Shown here in pieces: positions 55,801 through 62,700 of a DNA stretch of 64,000 nt. The translations under genes and the position numbers were made by a program. The stretch's first letter is position 1. Each line of letters begins with the position of its first letter. The stretch covers positions 124,001 to 188,000 of the forward strand of contig JBIOXV010000005.1 of assembly GCA_044869805.1 (NCBI GenBank), given 5' to 3'. Below the pieces are notes generated by a model. It had not been told where the DNA came from, did no database searches, and saw only the letters and a program-made list of their open reading frames with translations. The stretch is from CAWDVR01 sp044869805 (GTDB taxonomy: Bacteria; Acidobacteriota; Thermoanaerobaculia; Multivoradales; SZUA-115).

Positions 55801-57029
55801 CTCCCCTCGCCGCCGTCGAGACCGAGGAACATCACCTGGAACAGCGCGGAGCGCGACCGGTCGCGCTCCGCCGTCAGCTCCTCGACCAGCCGCTCGAAGG
55901 GCAGTTCCTGGTGAGCGTAGGCGGCGACCGCCCGCTCCCGCGCCTCGCCCACCAGCGCCGCGAAGGCCGTCTCGGCCCGCGGGCGCAGGCGCAGCACAAC
56001 GGTGTTGACGAAGACCCCGACCACCTGCTCGAGCTCCCGCCGCGGGCGGTCGAGGACCGGCGTGCCGAGCAGCAGGTCGCGCTTCCCGGTGTAGCGCCAC
56101 AGCAGCGTCGCGAAGCCCGCGAGGAGCACCATGAACGGCGTCGCCTGGAGCTCGCGGGCGCGCCGGCCGAGAGCCTGGACCGTCGCCGGCGGAAGCGCCA
56201 GCCGCTCGGCGCCGCCGCGCTGCGACGGGCGGCGGGGGCGCGGCCGGTCGGCGGGCAGCTCGAGCACCTGCGGCGCTCCCTCGAGCTCTCGCCGCCAGAA
56301 CGCCAGCAGGCTCTCGAGCCGCTCACCGTCGAGCCGCCGGCGCTGCCACGCGGCGTAGGAGGCATAGAAGACGGCCGGTTCCGGGGGCACCAGGCTCGGC
56401 CCGCTCTCGACCGTCTCGCGGTAGAGCGCGGCGAGGTCGCGGTACAGCACCGGCATCGAGCCGCCGTCGGCGGCGATGTGGTGGACGGTCAAGAGCAGCA
56501 GGGCGGATCGGTCCGCGCGCGCGACGAGCAGGGCGCGCAGCGCCGGGTCCGCCGCGAGGTCGAACGGGCGCTGCGCCTCGGCGCGGGCCAGCGCCAGCTC
56601 CACGGCCTCGCGGTCGGCCGTACCCAGCGCGCCGAGGTCGACCGTGGGCAGCCGGGGAGGAGGAGCCGGCAGGATCCGCTGCCAGGTCTCGCCGAGGGAG
56701 GTAAGGAAGACCGTGCGCAGCGCCGGATGGCGCGCGGCAAGGCGCGAGAGAGCGAGCGCCAGGCCGCGCCGGTCGAGCGGCCCCTCGATCGTCCAGGCCC
56801 GCGCGATGTGGTAGGCGGAGGTACCCGGTTCCAACTGGTCGAGAAACCACAGCCTCTGCTGCGCGAAGCTCAGCGGCTGCGGCCCGTCGGGAGCCCCGCG
56901 CGCCAGGGCCGGGGCGCGCCCCCCGCCGTCGGTCCGGGACGGGCGGCCGGCGCGAACCCTCGCTTCGAGCAGCTCGCGAGCCGCCGAGGTCGCGGGCCGG
57001 GCGGAAGGCGGCGTGGATGGTCTGCTCAC
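43809..57029 (-). CDS. four-module nonribosomal peptide synthetase
   Basis: 4406 aa. The GTG at 57029 overlaps the aminotransferase stop (GTGA). Modules by approximate residue: C 50-495 (HHIAADG), A 510-1056, T ~1102; C 1166-1600 (PHIVSDG), A 1650-2156 of LYS2 type (SGLAHDPLQRD, GATETQRAL), T ~2210; C 2270-2700 with HRLAADE in place of HHxxxDG, A 2743-3246, T ~3284; C 3345-3790 (HHIAGDG), A 3810-4306, T ~4352 (FFALGGHSL). It ends right after the last T domain: no thioesterase, reductase, epimerase or methyltransferase. My reading of the ten specificity positions is DYWHFGQVDK for A1, DIANITLIWK for A3 and DTEDVGTVAK for A4, which I cannot assign. Two palindromic repeats are inserted in frame in A1 and a 12-bp tandem repeat lies in C2. 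Confidence 0.95.
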   Translation of the reverse strand: MSRPSTPPSARPATSAARELLEARVRAGRPSRTDGGGRAPALARGAPDGPQPLSFAQQRLWFLDQLEPGTSAYHIARAWTIEGPLDRRGLALALSRLAARHPALRTVFLTSLGETWQRILPAPPPRLPTVDLGALGTADREAVELALARAEAQRPFDLAADPALRALLVARADRSALLLLTVHHIAADGGSMPVLYRDLAALYRETVESGPSLVPPEPAVFYASYAAWQRRRLDGERLESLLAFWRRELEGAPQVLELPADRPRPRRPSQRGGAERLALPPATVQALGRRARELQATPFMVLLAGFATLLWRYTGKRDLLLGTPVLDRPRRELEQVVGVFVNTVVLRLRPRAETAFAALVGEARERAVAAYAHQELPFERLVEELTAERDRSRSALFQVMFLGLDGGEGSLALPGLAVRRRGLAREESKFDLSLAVIEEGGASFLHAQYATDLFDAGRIQRLLGHLANLLVGAVEDPRSRLVDLPLASAAERQELAAWGSGPAEAMPEVSVGALCRAGARDREDAVAVAWGAEQWSSAGLWSQVDGLAARLRDEGLAPEEVVAVALERTPLLVMAALAVVEAGGVYLPLDPALPPARVAAMLEDARPTVLLVEDGPHPNPLPQAGEGAGGDEATWRVLVLRADELAPSGEVGLCETFSEPLARRRERGRGEGFPHPDQAAYVIFTSGSTGRPKGVVVSHRAIVNRICWGGEAYPLRPSDAVMQGAAIGFDYSVWELLAPLAAGARLVLPTPGASRDPLALAAELADSRATIAHFVPSLMAVFLDAAVPDPAFPGTGLLGAATGLRLVFAGGEALPAELARRFRAASPAELWNQYGPTEATVDATFLRCDDQALAAGPGTVPIGRPIANLEVRVAGPGALFAGESAAAGVPGELLLAGAGLARGYLGRPAATAERFLPAAWARGEGARAYRTGDLVRWAEVPTGGVLEYPVLEYLGRIDSQVKLRGIRIEPEEVERVLAAAPGVGAAVVLAREDGGETRLVAYLVPAATPAPTTVAAGPDVAALRAFAAERLPEAMVPAAFVLLPALPLTATGKLDRRALPAPEWRGVAAERLAPRTAAEEAMVSLWAEVLGRPPESIGVEDDFFALGGHSLLATRLVARLGARLGTAVPLATVFDRPTPAALAAAVAELGRGERLPDLELVPRHGDLPLSFSQERLWVLARLDPQSTAYNIAGSLLLTGEVSAAVLRRSLSEIVRRHEVLRTTFHPTPDGPRQRIGLAVPVQIPVVDLCGLGGEAREREARRCATGVAAHRFDLEHGPLLACRLLLLDVHPRRSRLLLNQPHIVSDGWSIGILLAELAALYPWFSQGFSQGFAQGFSQGSTQGPAAGRPSPLPELAFQYADFAAWQRRWHGDERLADQLAYWRRRLAGAPPALELPTDWPRTAARASRGGRLRRELPAELRAAVLGFAEQERATLFMVLLAALTALLSRLSGQGEVVVGAPVAGRTRREVEPLIGCFLNQLALRLDLGGRPTFRQLVRQAREVALGAFAHQDLPFERLLSELDLPRDLSRTPVFQVLLNVLNFAALRRGDGELAFEVEGAPEATAKFDLTLYVAESDGTLGWTVVYNADRFARQRMEIFLDQLAGLLAQAVAEPDRPLAAHSLVTPGSRGRLPDPTAELPDAWHGSVAEIFRRRALAEPARQAIADPRVAWTYGELREASERVAAALTAGGLAVGERVAIFAHRSAPLAAAFLGGLQAGGVCLILDPAYPRDRLVELVELARPRALVALVAAGPLPEGLAVALERVGCAVRVELPAARAGERWAERELPAVGRIAGGPVARVEVGPRSPAVVGFTSGSTGRPQAVLGAHGSLSHFLPVWQARWEIGPGDRMTMLSGLAHDPLQRDLLVPLCLGAAVVVPDPERLAEPGYLAGWAREAGATLANLTPAMAQLFATPPPARPQPPVETLRAAFVVGEALRRRDVARLRQVAPRARLINLYGATETQRALACHEVEPDEPHEVISLGTGMEGCQLLVVSEAGALAGVGEEGEIAIRSPHLALGYLGDDEATSRRFLPSPWGARQGDRLYLTGDRGRFLPNGEVSFAGRADRQVKVRGFRVELEEVEAVLGRLPGVAQVVAVAREDAELGTRLAAYLVPAAAELDLGLVRRELEARLPAYMVPAALVPLAALPLNPHGKLDRRALPMPEWGAEPRWGSAGGGAAALASPLERLLAGVWRPLLKVEEIGPEDDFFALGGHSLLATMMAARVHQALGVAVPLRQFFERPTVRALAEAIAGRGASPPLAGGGGERRPASYQQERLRLMADLEAFPAEYHLPAAWRLSGALDVAALARAWRQTLDRHPVLRSGFEVDQGAVWQRARPVAELAERRLAVIDLTRLDGADRVRLAGGLGAGLALGQAEAGFDLARGPLARARLLRLAAAEHRLLLTVHRLAADERSLRLLGAELRSLYQEPAVPLASTVAMADLAEREREAPGGEALATMLAWWREALAGAPALLALPTDRPRPAVERHRGDAVPVPLPPGTLAALAGASALLGTAPEELALAAYAALLGRWSGQEDVVIGWPWDAREARGDQAGGARAGAAIGPLTQLLPVRLEIGAAGSFAKLALHARTALVAAWDRRELRFERLLADLQPQRDLSFAPVFQVTLAWSRHPAEPSPGGDGPSWEAEDLPPRSALHDLALELAEVAGELCGRLVFNRDLFDATTMLRFGEQWARLLAEGAAGPPRSLASLLLPGPAERHLGAIEWNDRPLPAGETPSISARVSHWARLQPDAVAVRQGVEHTSYGFLDQASLRLAARFTGLGVGPEVVVGLCLERGAYLPLVLLSVLRAGGAYVPLDPGFPAARLAHMLADSGARLLLVEGSTAAAVDVAGLEPPPRVVRWEELSRSIVAATTAPATNSEWALRDCLLYILYTSGSTGRPKGVGVTRGALEDLLAAMAAWPMLSRGEGMLAVTTLSFDIAEAEMYLPLAVGGRIELVRRETALDGRELAATVRDSRAALLNATPATYRLLLAAGWEGEPLLRCISTGEAMPPEFLHTLLPRVGELWNLYGPTETTIWSSYGRVHPGEKVSIGRVMEGEEAWIVAPGGQACPIGVPGELLLTGKGLARGYLGRPALTAERFVPDCASGRPGARAYRTGDLARWKTDGRIEVLGRIDTQVKIRGFRIELGEIEAVAVTHEAVRQAVALVRQVATPGRPADAADPRLVLYVVPPAGAEPPTVAALRTCLGTHLPEYMVPAAVLVLPELPLTPSGKVDKRSLPDPEWTLAGDAHEAPRTGAEELLAGVWAEVLGVPRVGVSDDFFALGGHSLLGTQVLARLRELLGIELPLRLIFEHPTVAAFAAEIGARGRGDDEVPAISPAPAGTPILAAFGQRAMWFLEQVGAGGSAFNMPSTFVLTGQLRVRLLAEALGEVVRRHQALRTTFELRGEELYLVVGPPGGFRTPLVDLTGLCAADREREDARLVQVEGRRRFDLAHDLLIRVSLVRLCGKAGAEIHRLLFNQHHIAGDGWSLQVLAAEWGELYAAALDERPARLEPLPIQYGDYALWQHRVLTGERLERMLGWWREQLGDAPDGLDLPLDRPRVAGREQPSATVALCLAPDLSAELGRFSQRQGLSLYMSLLAAFGILLARWTGHGDVVVTSPIANRQRREVEPLIGLFINGLALRLRPGPEAPLVAYLGETREMALGAYAHQELPFDLVVADLRPNRDLLLAPMFHAMLVLQNVPRIRWELPGLAIERRDPGQRSALIDLSLIWNELPEGLQGKLTYNAGLFDRTTCQRFLSQLETLLRSMIAAPQLPLGGLASLAAAESQQLLVEWAAAPPAAAHCALHERIAAAAAAWPESIAVVGAGEEHLSYAGLLQRAGAVRAALAPRPEAVIGVLLERTPDLIASLLGVLSAGAAYLPLDPATPSERVAQVLADAGAAGLVSQRSRGGSLAGLEVPLLMVEELAPSSAPAAAADPLQLAYVVYTSGSTGRPKGVMIPHRALAAFAVASALRFDLGPGDRVLQFASASFDTSAEEIYPALLNGATLVLREDAMLASPARFLAACAERRITMLDLPTAWWHELAAALGRAEAVLPAGLRVLVIGGERAVAARAADWSRAAGAAVVTLNTYGPTEATVAATTWAFPRRAWDSRDPLEVPIGRPNPGVVARVVDHRLRPVPLGVPGELLLGGVGLARGYLGLPGRTAESFVPDPFSSAPGQRLYRSGDRVRFRRDGELEYLGRADRQLKVRGFRVEPREVEEALAGHPAVRQVLVLPWPQEVDATGHSVTDRLVAYLEIGEGAAAPQAAELAERVRRKLPEPMVPAAFVFVPALPLTSRGKVDVARLPPVEGAANGHEEPATEVERLLARLWCEVLEQPRVGRQDHFFALGGHSLRVTQLIARLERDLDLSLPLRTVFERPRLADLAIALEDLLLVTEEAGSSS
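53001..53060 (-). repeat. 12-bp tandem repeat, five units, inside NRPS C2 domain
   Basis: Five units of CCCCTGAGAGAA type (first CCCCTGGGTGGA) on the plus strand, encoding FSQG/FAQG/STQG repeats in frame in a surface loop of the second condensation domain, just after PHIVSDGWS. It is likely prone to copy-number change without frameshift. Confidence 0.85.
55015..55052. repeat. REP-like palindrome, family A copy 2, inside NRPS A1
   Basis: CCCTCACCCC, then TGCCCCTCTCCCGC, a short centre and GCGGGCGAGGGG. On the minus strand it is translated in frame as part of EPLARRRERGRGEGFPHP in the first adenylation domain, about 25 residues before the SGSTG loop. Confidence 0.8.
55149..55185. repeat. REP-like palindrome, family A copy 3, inside NRPS A1
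   Basis: Inverted relative to copy 2 and 96 bp away: the minus strand reads CCCTCACCCC, then AACCCTCTCCCGC and GCGGGAGAGGG, translated in frame as PHPNPLPQAGEGA. Confidence 0.8.
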
Positions 57030-58288
57030 CGAGGCCCTGGGCTGGGAAGCCGCGCGCGGTAGCGCCGGATCGCCCGGGCCAGGCGGGCGACTCCGTCGTC
57101 GATGCGCTCTGGCGACAGATTCGCGAAGCTCAGGCGCAGGCAATGGCCGGCGTGGCGACGGCCGGCGACATCGAAGGCGGCGCCGGGGCAGAAGGCAACC
57201 CGCTCGCTCTCGATCGCGAACGGCAGGAGCCGGGCGGCGTCGAGGTCGCGCGGCAGCTCCAGCCACACGAAGAAGCCGCTCGCGGGACGGCTCCACCGCG
57301 CCTCGTCGCCGAGGTGGCGGTCGAGCGCGGCGAGCAGCGCGTCCCGGCGCTCTCGATACGCCCGGCGCAGCCGGGCGACGTGGGAGGCGAGGTCTTCCGC
57401 CTCGAGGTAGAGGGCGAGCGCCCGCTGGGCAACGGTCGCGGTGTCGATGTCGCTCGCGTGCTTCAGGGCGGAGAGCACCGGCACCAGGTTCGCCGGCACC
57501 ACCAGCCAGCCGATGCGCAGGCCCGGAGCCAGGATCTTCGAGTACGAGCCCAGGTAGAGCACCCAGCGCTCATCGAAGGCGCGCAGCGGCGGCACGGCCT
57601 CGGCGTCGTAGGTCAGGTGGCCGTAGGCGTCGTCCTCGACGAGCGGCAGGCCGTAGGCGCGCGCCAGCTCGACCAAGGCCAGGCGCTGCTCGAGGGTCAG
57701 GCTGCCGCCCAGCGGGTTGTGGCCCTCGGGGATCAAGTAGAGGAAGGCTGGGCGCGCTCCAGCGGCGAGCCGGGCGGCGACCGCCTCGACGTCGATGCCG
57801 GCCGCGGCGCTGGTGGGGACGGCGAGGAGCTCCGGCCGGTAGGGCTTGAGCACCATGTGGATCCCGTCGTACACCGTCTCCTCGACCATCACCGCGCCGC
57901 CGGGGTTGAGCAGCAGCCGGGTGACGAGGTCCATCCCCTGCTGCGCGCCGGTGGTCAAGAGGATCTGCGACTCGTCGCAGGAGACGCCGCGGCGGCGCAT
58001 CAGGCCGGCGACCTGGGCCTTGAGCTCGCGGCTGGGCAGGCCGTACTGGAGCGCTCCCGGGTCCTCGGCGAGCACCCGCTGGAAGGCTCGGCTCATCGCC
58101 TCCGCCGGGAACAGCTCGGAGGCGGGCAGGCCCACGCTGAAGGAGAGGACTTCCGGCGAGCAGGCTTTGCCAAGTAAGTCGCGCAGGGCGGACTGCGTCA
58201 TCGCCGGGACGGAGTCCGCGAGGGCGAGCACCGGCGGGGCGGCGGCCTGCGGCAGGGTGACGAGCTTGGTGGGTTCGATCCGCGTCAC
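57026..58288 (-). CDS. PLP-dependent aminotransferase, 2-aminoadipate (LysN) type
   Basis: 420 aa. The GTG at 58288 has AGGAG 5 bp upstream; a TTG further upstream has none. Fold type I aminotransferase of the MocR/LysN group without a DNA-binding domain: LSFSVGLPASELFPAEAMSR, LQYGLPSRELKAQVAGLM, TTGAQQGMDLVTRLLL, NPLGGSLTLEQR, and the PLP Lys in LYLGSYSKILAPGLRIGW, with the substrate Arg in CLRLSFAN. Relatives transaminate 2-oxoadipate to 2-aminoadipate or have broad amino-acid range. It is upstream of, and translationally coupled to, the large NRPS, so it likely supplies a non-standard amino acid. The two LYS2-type adenylation domains in the same locus make aminoadipate a reasonable guess; aromatic or other α-amino acids remain possible. 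Confidence 0.88.
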   Translation of the reverse strand: MTRIEPTKLVTLPQAAAPPVLALADSVPAMTQSALRDLLGKACSPEVLSFSVGLPASELFPAEAMSRAFQRVLAEDPGALQYGLPSRELKAQVAGLMRRRGVSCDESQILLTTGAQQGMDLVTRLLLNPGGAVMVEETVYDGIHMVLKPYRPELLAVPTSAAAGIDVEAVAARLAAGARPAFLYLIPEGHNPLGGSLTLEQRLALVELARAYGLPLVEDDAYGHLTYDAEAVPPLRAFDERWVLYLGSYSKILAPGLRIGWLVVPANLVPVLSALKHASDIDTATVAQRALALYLEAEDLASHVARLRRAYRERRDALLAALDRHLGDEARWSRPASGFFVWLELPRDLDAARLLPFAIESERVAFCPGAAFDVAGRRHAGHCLRLSFANLSPERIDDGVARLARAIRRYRARLPSPGPR

Positions 58289-58405
58289 CGCCGCTCCTGC
58301 GACCGCCGATCCGAGCCGGGAGATGAAGCAAGAGTGCAAATAGACCGTGGGAACGGGACAATGGTGCCCGCTCGACCCGCGAGCCGGCGGCGGCGCGCCG
58401 CTCCC

Positions 58406-59731
58406 TCAGTGGACGGCATCCGGCAACTCGTCCTCGACGTGGCGGATGCGGGGATGGGCGTAGACCCAGGCGGTCGCCGCCAGCGGCAGGCCGGCGAGCA
58501 CCAGATAGAGCAAGCCGATGCCGCGGCCCGGCCCGACGCCGAGCCACGCTCCCACCGAGCCCGCCAGGGCACCGCCCGGCGCCAGCAGGGGATTGAACAC
58601 GTGGTCGGCGAGCGGGCCGGCGAGGAGCTGGGCGAGTGGGATCGTCACCTGGGCGATCACCCGCCGCACGGCGAACACCCTCCCTTGCACGTCCGGCGGC
58701 ACCTTGGCCTGCCAGATCGCCTGGCTGCAGCCGTTGACGATCGGCACCGCGAAGAGCCCGCAGGCCAGGGCGCCGGCGATCAGCGGCGACGACGGCCGCA
58801 GGCCGGCGGCGAGCAGGGCGGCGCCGAGCAGCGCACCCCCGGCGAGCACCCCGTGGAGGCGCCGGCCGGGGCCTCCCCCAAGGCTCATCACCAGCCCGCC
58901 CGCCAGAAAGCCGAGGTTGAGGGTGAAGAGCACCCCGCCCAGGACCGCCGGGGTCGCGAACGAGAGCACCAGCGGCGTCACCAGCACCGTCCCCATGCTA
59001 AAGGCGAGGTTGAGGGCGGCGAAGTAGAGGAGCAGGCCGAAGAGGCCCGGGCGCTCGCGGATGAACCGCCAGCCGAAGACGATCTCGTGGCCCAGGCTGC
59101 CCCTGGCGGAGCGCCCGGCCTCGCTCTCCGGCGGCGCCGGGATGGTGACCAGCAGCAGCGACAGGGCGGCGAAGGCGAAGCTCGCGAAATCGAGCCACAC
59201 GATGCCGCCCACGCCGATGGAAGCGAGCAGGAACCCGGCCGGCAACGGCGCGAAGCCGGCCGCGCCCTGCGCGAGCTGGATCAGGCCGCTCGCCCGGCCG
59301 AGGTGCCGCTTCGGCACCAGCAGCGTGGTCGCGGCGACGTAGGCAGGCCAGTGGAAGGCCTGCAGCAGCGAGCCCATGGCGACGTAGAGGAAGACCTGCC
59401 AGGTGGCGAGCGTCGTGAGGCTGATGACCGCCGCCATCACGCCGCTCGCCAGGCCCGCGAGCAGGTTGCCGGCGATCATCACCCGCCGGCGGTCCCAGCG
59501 GTCGACGAGCGCCCCGGCGAGCGGGGAGAGGAGCAGGCTCGGCAGGCCGGCGGTCAGCGCGATGAGCGAGAACTGGGTGGCGGAGTGGGTCTGCTGGAAG
59601 ACCCAGACCCCGAAGGCGAAGCGGGTGAACGACGAGCCCACGAGGGAGACGAGCTGCCCCACCCACATGAGCCAGAAGCGCTTCAGGTTCTCGCCGCCGG
59701 TGAAGAGCGGCGGCGCGGTCTCAGCCTGCAC
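58406..59731 (-). CDS. MFS exporter (EntS/MFS_3-like)
   Basis: 441 aa, twelve predicted membrane helices. The N-terminal GENLKRFWLMWVGQLVSLVG and the loop LAGALVDRWDRRRVMIAGNL are typical of the MFS_3 group that includes EntS and drug exporters. A conserved WQAKVPPDVQGRVFAVRRVI motif is in the second half. The ATG overlaps the end of the first NRPS gene by 11 bp, and the aminotransferase gene follows 117 bp downstream, so it lies inside the NRPS operon and probably exports the peptide product or protects the host. Inner membrane. Confidence 0.9.
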   Translation of the reverse strand: MQAETAPPLFTGGENLKRFWLMWVGQLVSLVGSSFTRFAFGVWVFQQTHSATQFSLIALTAGLPSLLLSPLAGALVDRWDRRRVMIAGNLLAGLASGVMAAVISLTTLATWQVFLYVAMGSLLQAFHWPAYVAATTLLVPKRHLGRASGLIQLAQGAAGFAPLPAGFLLASIGVGGIVWLDFASFAFAALSLLLVTIPAPPESEAGRSARGSLGHEIVFGWRFIRERPGLFGLLLYFAALNLAFSMGTVLVTPLVLSFATPAVLGGVLFTLNLGFLAGGLVMSLGGGPGRRLHGVLAGGALLGAALLAAGLRPSSPLIAGALACGLFAVPIVNGCSQAIWQAKVPPDVQGRVFAVRRVIAQVTIPLAQLLAGPLADHVFNPLLAPGGALAGSVGAWLGVGPGRGIGLLYLVLAGLPLAATAWVYAHPRIRHVEDELPDAVH

Positions 59732-62700
59732 CGGGCCTCGCCGCCTCGTCCGCCAGCAGGCGGGCCTCTATCTCGGCGGCGAAGTCCGCCAACCTCGGTG
59801 CTCGAAACAGCTCGCGCAGCGGGATCTCCAGATCGAGCGCCTGCCACAGCCGCGAGATCACCTGCGTCGCCGAGAGCGACTGGCCGCCGAGGGCGAAGAA
59901 CTGGTCCTGGCGGCCGATCGCCGCCGCCTCGCGCCCCAGCACCTCGGCCCAGACCTCCGCCACCAGCCGCTCGACCGCAGTCTCCGGCTTCGCCGTGGCC
60001 TCCTCCCCTCCCGGCCGGGCCGCCTCGGGCGGCGGCAGGGCCCGGGTGTCGAGCTTGCCGTGCGGCGTGAGCGGCAGGGCGGAGAGCGGGAGGAAGAAGC
60101 CCGGCACCATGTAGGCGGGAAGCTGCCGCGAAAGATGCTCGCGCAGCCGCTGCGGGCTGGGAGCCCCCTGCCGGCCGACGACGTAGGCCACCAGGCGAGG
60201 GCCGGCGGAGCCCTCCTCCGCCGCCGGCCCGGGCTGGAGGACCACCGCCGTCTCGGCGACCTCGGGGTGCCGCGCCAGCCAGCCCTCGATCTCCGCCAGC
60301 TCGACCCGGAAGCCGCGGAGCTTCACCTGGCGGTCGGCCCGGCCACTGAAGGCCACGCCGCCGTCGGGGAGGAAGCGCCCGAGGTCGCCGGTCAGGTAGA
60401 GGCGGTCTCCCGAGTGCTCCGTGAAGGGGTTGGCGAGGAAGCGAGCGGCGGTCGCCGCCGGGTCGCCGAGGTAGCCGAGCGCGAGGAAGTGGCTGCGCAC
60501 GGCGATCTCTCCCAGCTCGCCGATGCCCGCGAGGAGAGCCGCGCGCGCGCCCCCGGAGACAGCCTCCGCTCGGCCGAGCTCGCCGGGGCCGGGCTCCTCG
60601 GGGCCGGGCTCCCCGGCAAGCCCGCGCGCCCCCTCCGGGCCGCACGCCAAAACCAGGAGCTGGCAGCCCTCCATGCCCCTGCCGAGCGGCAGCACCTCGT
60701 GACCGGCCTCGCCGGCAGGCGGGACGAGGTGGTAACCCACCGCCCGTTGGGTCTCGGTGGCGCCGTAGAGGTTGACCACCGCCAGGCCCGGGGCCAGCCC
60801 GCGCAGGCGGGCGACGTCCGAGCGCCGCAGCGCCTCGCCGACCAGGAAGGCCCAGCGCAGCGCCGGCGCCGGCGGCAGCGCACGGCCGGGAGCCGGGGTG
60901 GTGACGAGCTGCGCCATGGCCGGCGTGAGGTTGGTCACGGTCACCGCCTCGGCCACCATCCAGGCGGCGAGATAGCCGGGCTCGCCGATGCGCCGCGGCT
61001 CAGGCATCACGGCCGAGGCCCCGAGCGCCAGCGGCAGCAGCAGGTCGCGCTGCAAGGGGTCGTGGGCGAGGCCGGAGAGCACCGTGAAGCGGTCGCCGGC
61101 GCCGATTCCGAAACGGCGCCGCCAGAAGGGCAGGAACGCGGTGAGCGAGCCGTGCGCGCCGATCACCGCCTTGGGCACCCCGGTCGAGCCGGAGGTGAAG
61201 CCGAGGACCGCCGGGGAACCGGGGCCGACGCCGGCCGCCCGCGGTGGCGAACCCTCCGTCTCGTTGGCCCAGGCCGCAGCGTCGAGGCCCGCCGGCACCG
61301 GGAGCACGCGCGCCATGGCCGGCGGCGCCGCCTCGCCACCGTCCGCCGGCAGCGCCGCGGCGACCTCCGGCGACAGCTCTCCCGCCGCCTCCAGGTGCAG
61401 CAGCGCGCGCGGCCGGGCGAGAGCCACGAAGCTCGCCAGGCGAGCGGCCGGATAGGCCGGGTCGAGCACGAAGAACGCGGCGCCGGCTTCGAGCACGGCG
61501 AGCATCGCCGCCGCCAGCGAGGCGTCGCGGTGGGCCAGGATCCCCACCCGCTCCCCCGGCCCCACCCCGGCGCCGCGGAGCGCGTGCGCCAGGCGGCGGC
61601 TGGCGCGGGCGAGCCCACCGTAGGTCCAGGCGGAGCCCGGATCGGCGACCGCCAGGGCGTCGGGCCGCTCCGCGGCTCGCTGCCGGAACCACTCGTCGAC
61701 CGGCCCCGGCCAGGCCTCGGAGAGGCGTGCTGTGGGGTCGGGGAGCACCTCCCGCGCCGCCTCGGTGATCAGCGAGAGGGCGTTCCACGAGCGGTGCGGA
61801 GCCTCTGCCGCCTGGTCGAGCAAGCCGGCGAGCTGCGCCAAGAGCTCGGCCATCCGCGACGGATCGAAGAGATCGGCGGCGTAGACCAGCCGCAAGGCGA
61901 TGCCGTCCTCGGTCTCCCTCGCATAGAGGGTGAGATCGAACTTCGCTTCCGGCTCGCCGCTGCCGCCGAGCTCCATCGCGAGCTCCGGTGCCGCGGCCGC
62001 CTCGACGGGAAAGTTCAGGAGGTTGAGGAAGGCCTGGAACACCGGGGTGCGGGAGAGGTCGCGGGGCGGGTCGAGCTCGGCGAGCAACCGCTCGAAGGGC
62101 AGATCCCGCTGCGCGAACGCGGCGAGCGACTCCTCGCGCACCCGCGCCAGGAGCGCCGCGAACGACGGCGCGCCACTGAGCCGCACCCGCAGCGCCAGGG
62201 TGTTGAGGAAGCAGCCGATCAGGCCCTCGAGCTGGGGATGGGGGCGCCCGGCGATCGGTGCTCCGATCACCAGGTCGTGCTGCCCGCTCCAGCGCGAGAG
62301 CAGTGCGGCGAGCGCCGCCAGCAGCACCATGAAAAGGGTCGCTCCGCTGCGCTCGGCCAGGGAGCGCAGGCGGCCGGCGAGCGGCGGCGGGAGCAGGCGG
62401 CGGACCTCGCCTCCGCGGTGCGTGAGCAGAGGCGGGCGTGGCCGGTCGGTGGGAAGATCCAGGCTCGGCGGCGCCCCGGCGAGCCTCGCGCACGCCGCGG
62501 CGAGCAAGCCGGAGAGCCGCTCGCCGGCGATCCAGCTCCGCTGCCAGACCGCGAAGTCGGCATACTGCACCGGCGGCTCCGGCAGAACGCCATGGGCCCC
62601 GGTGTCGCTCGCCAGGGACGCGCCATAGAGCCGCACCAGCTCGGCCCGCAGCAGGCCCAGCGACCAGCCGTCAGTCGCGATGTGGTGCACGTTGATCAGC

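Noticed and set aside
57030..57296. Longer N-terminus for the large NRPS
   Set aside because: It would lie inside the aminotransferase gene, is Arg/Pro-rich, and the GTG at 57029 overlaps the upstream stop as expected for coupled genes.
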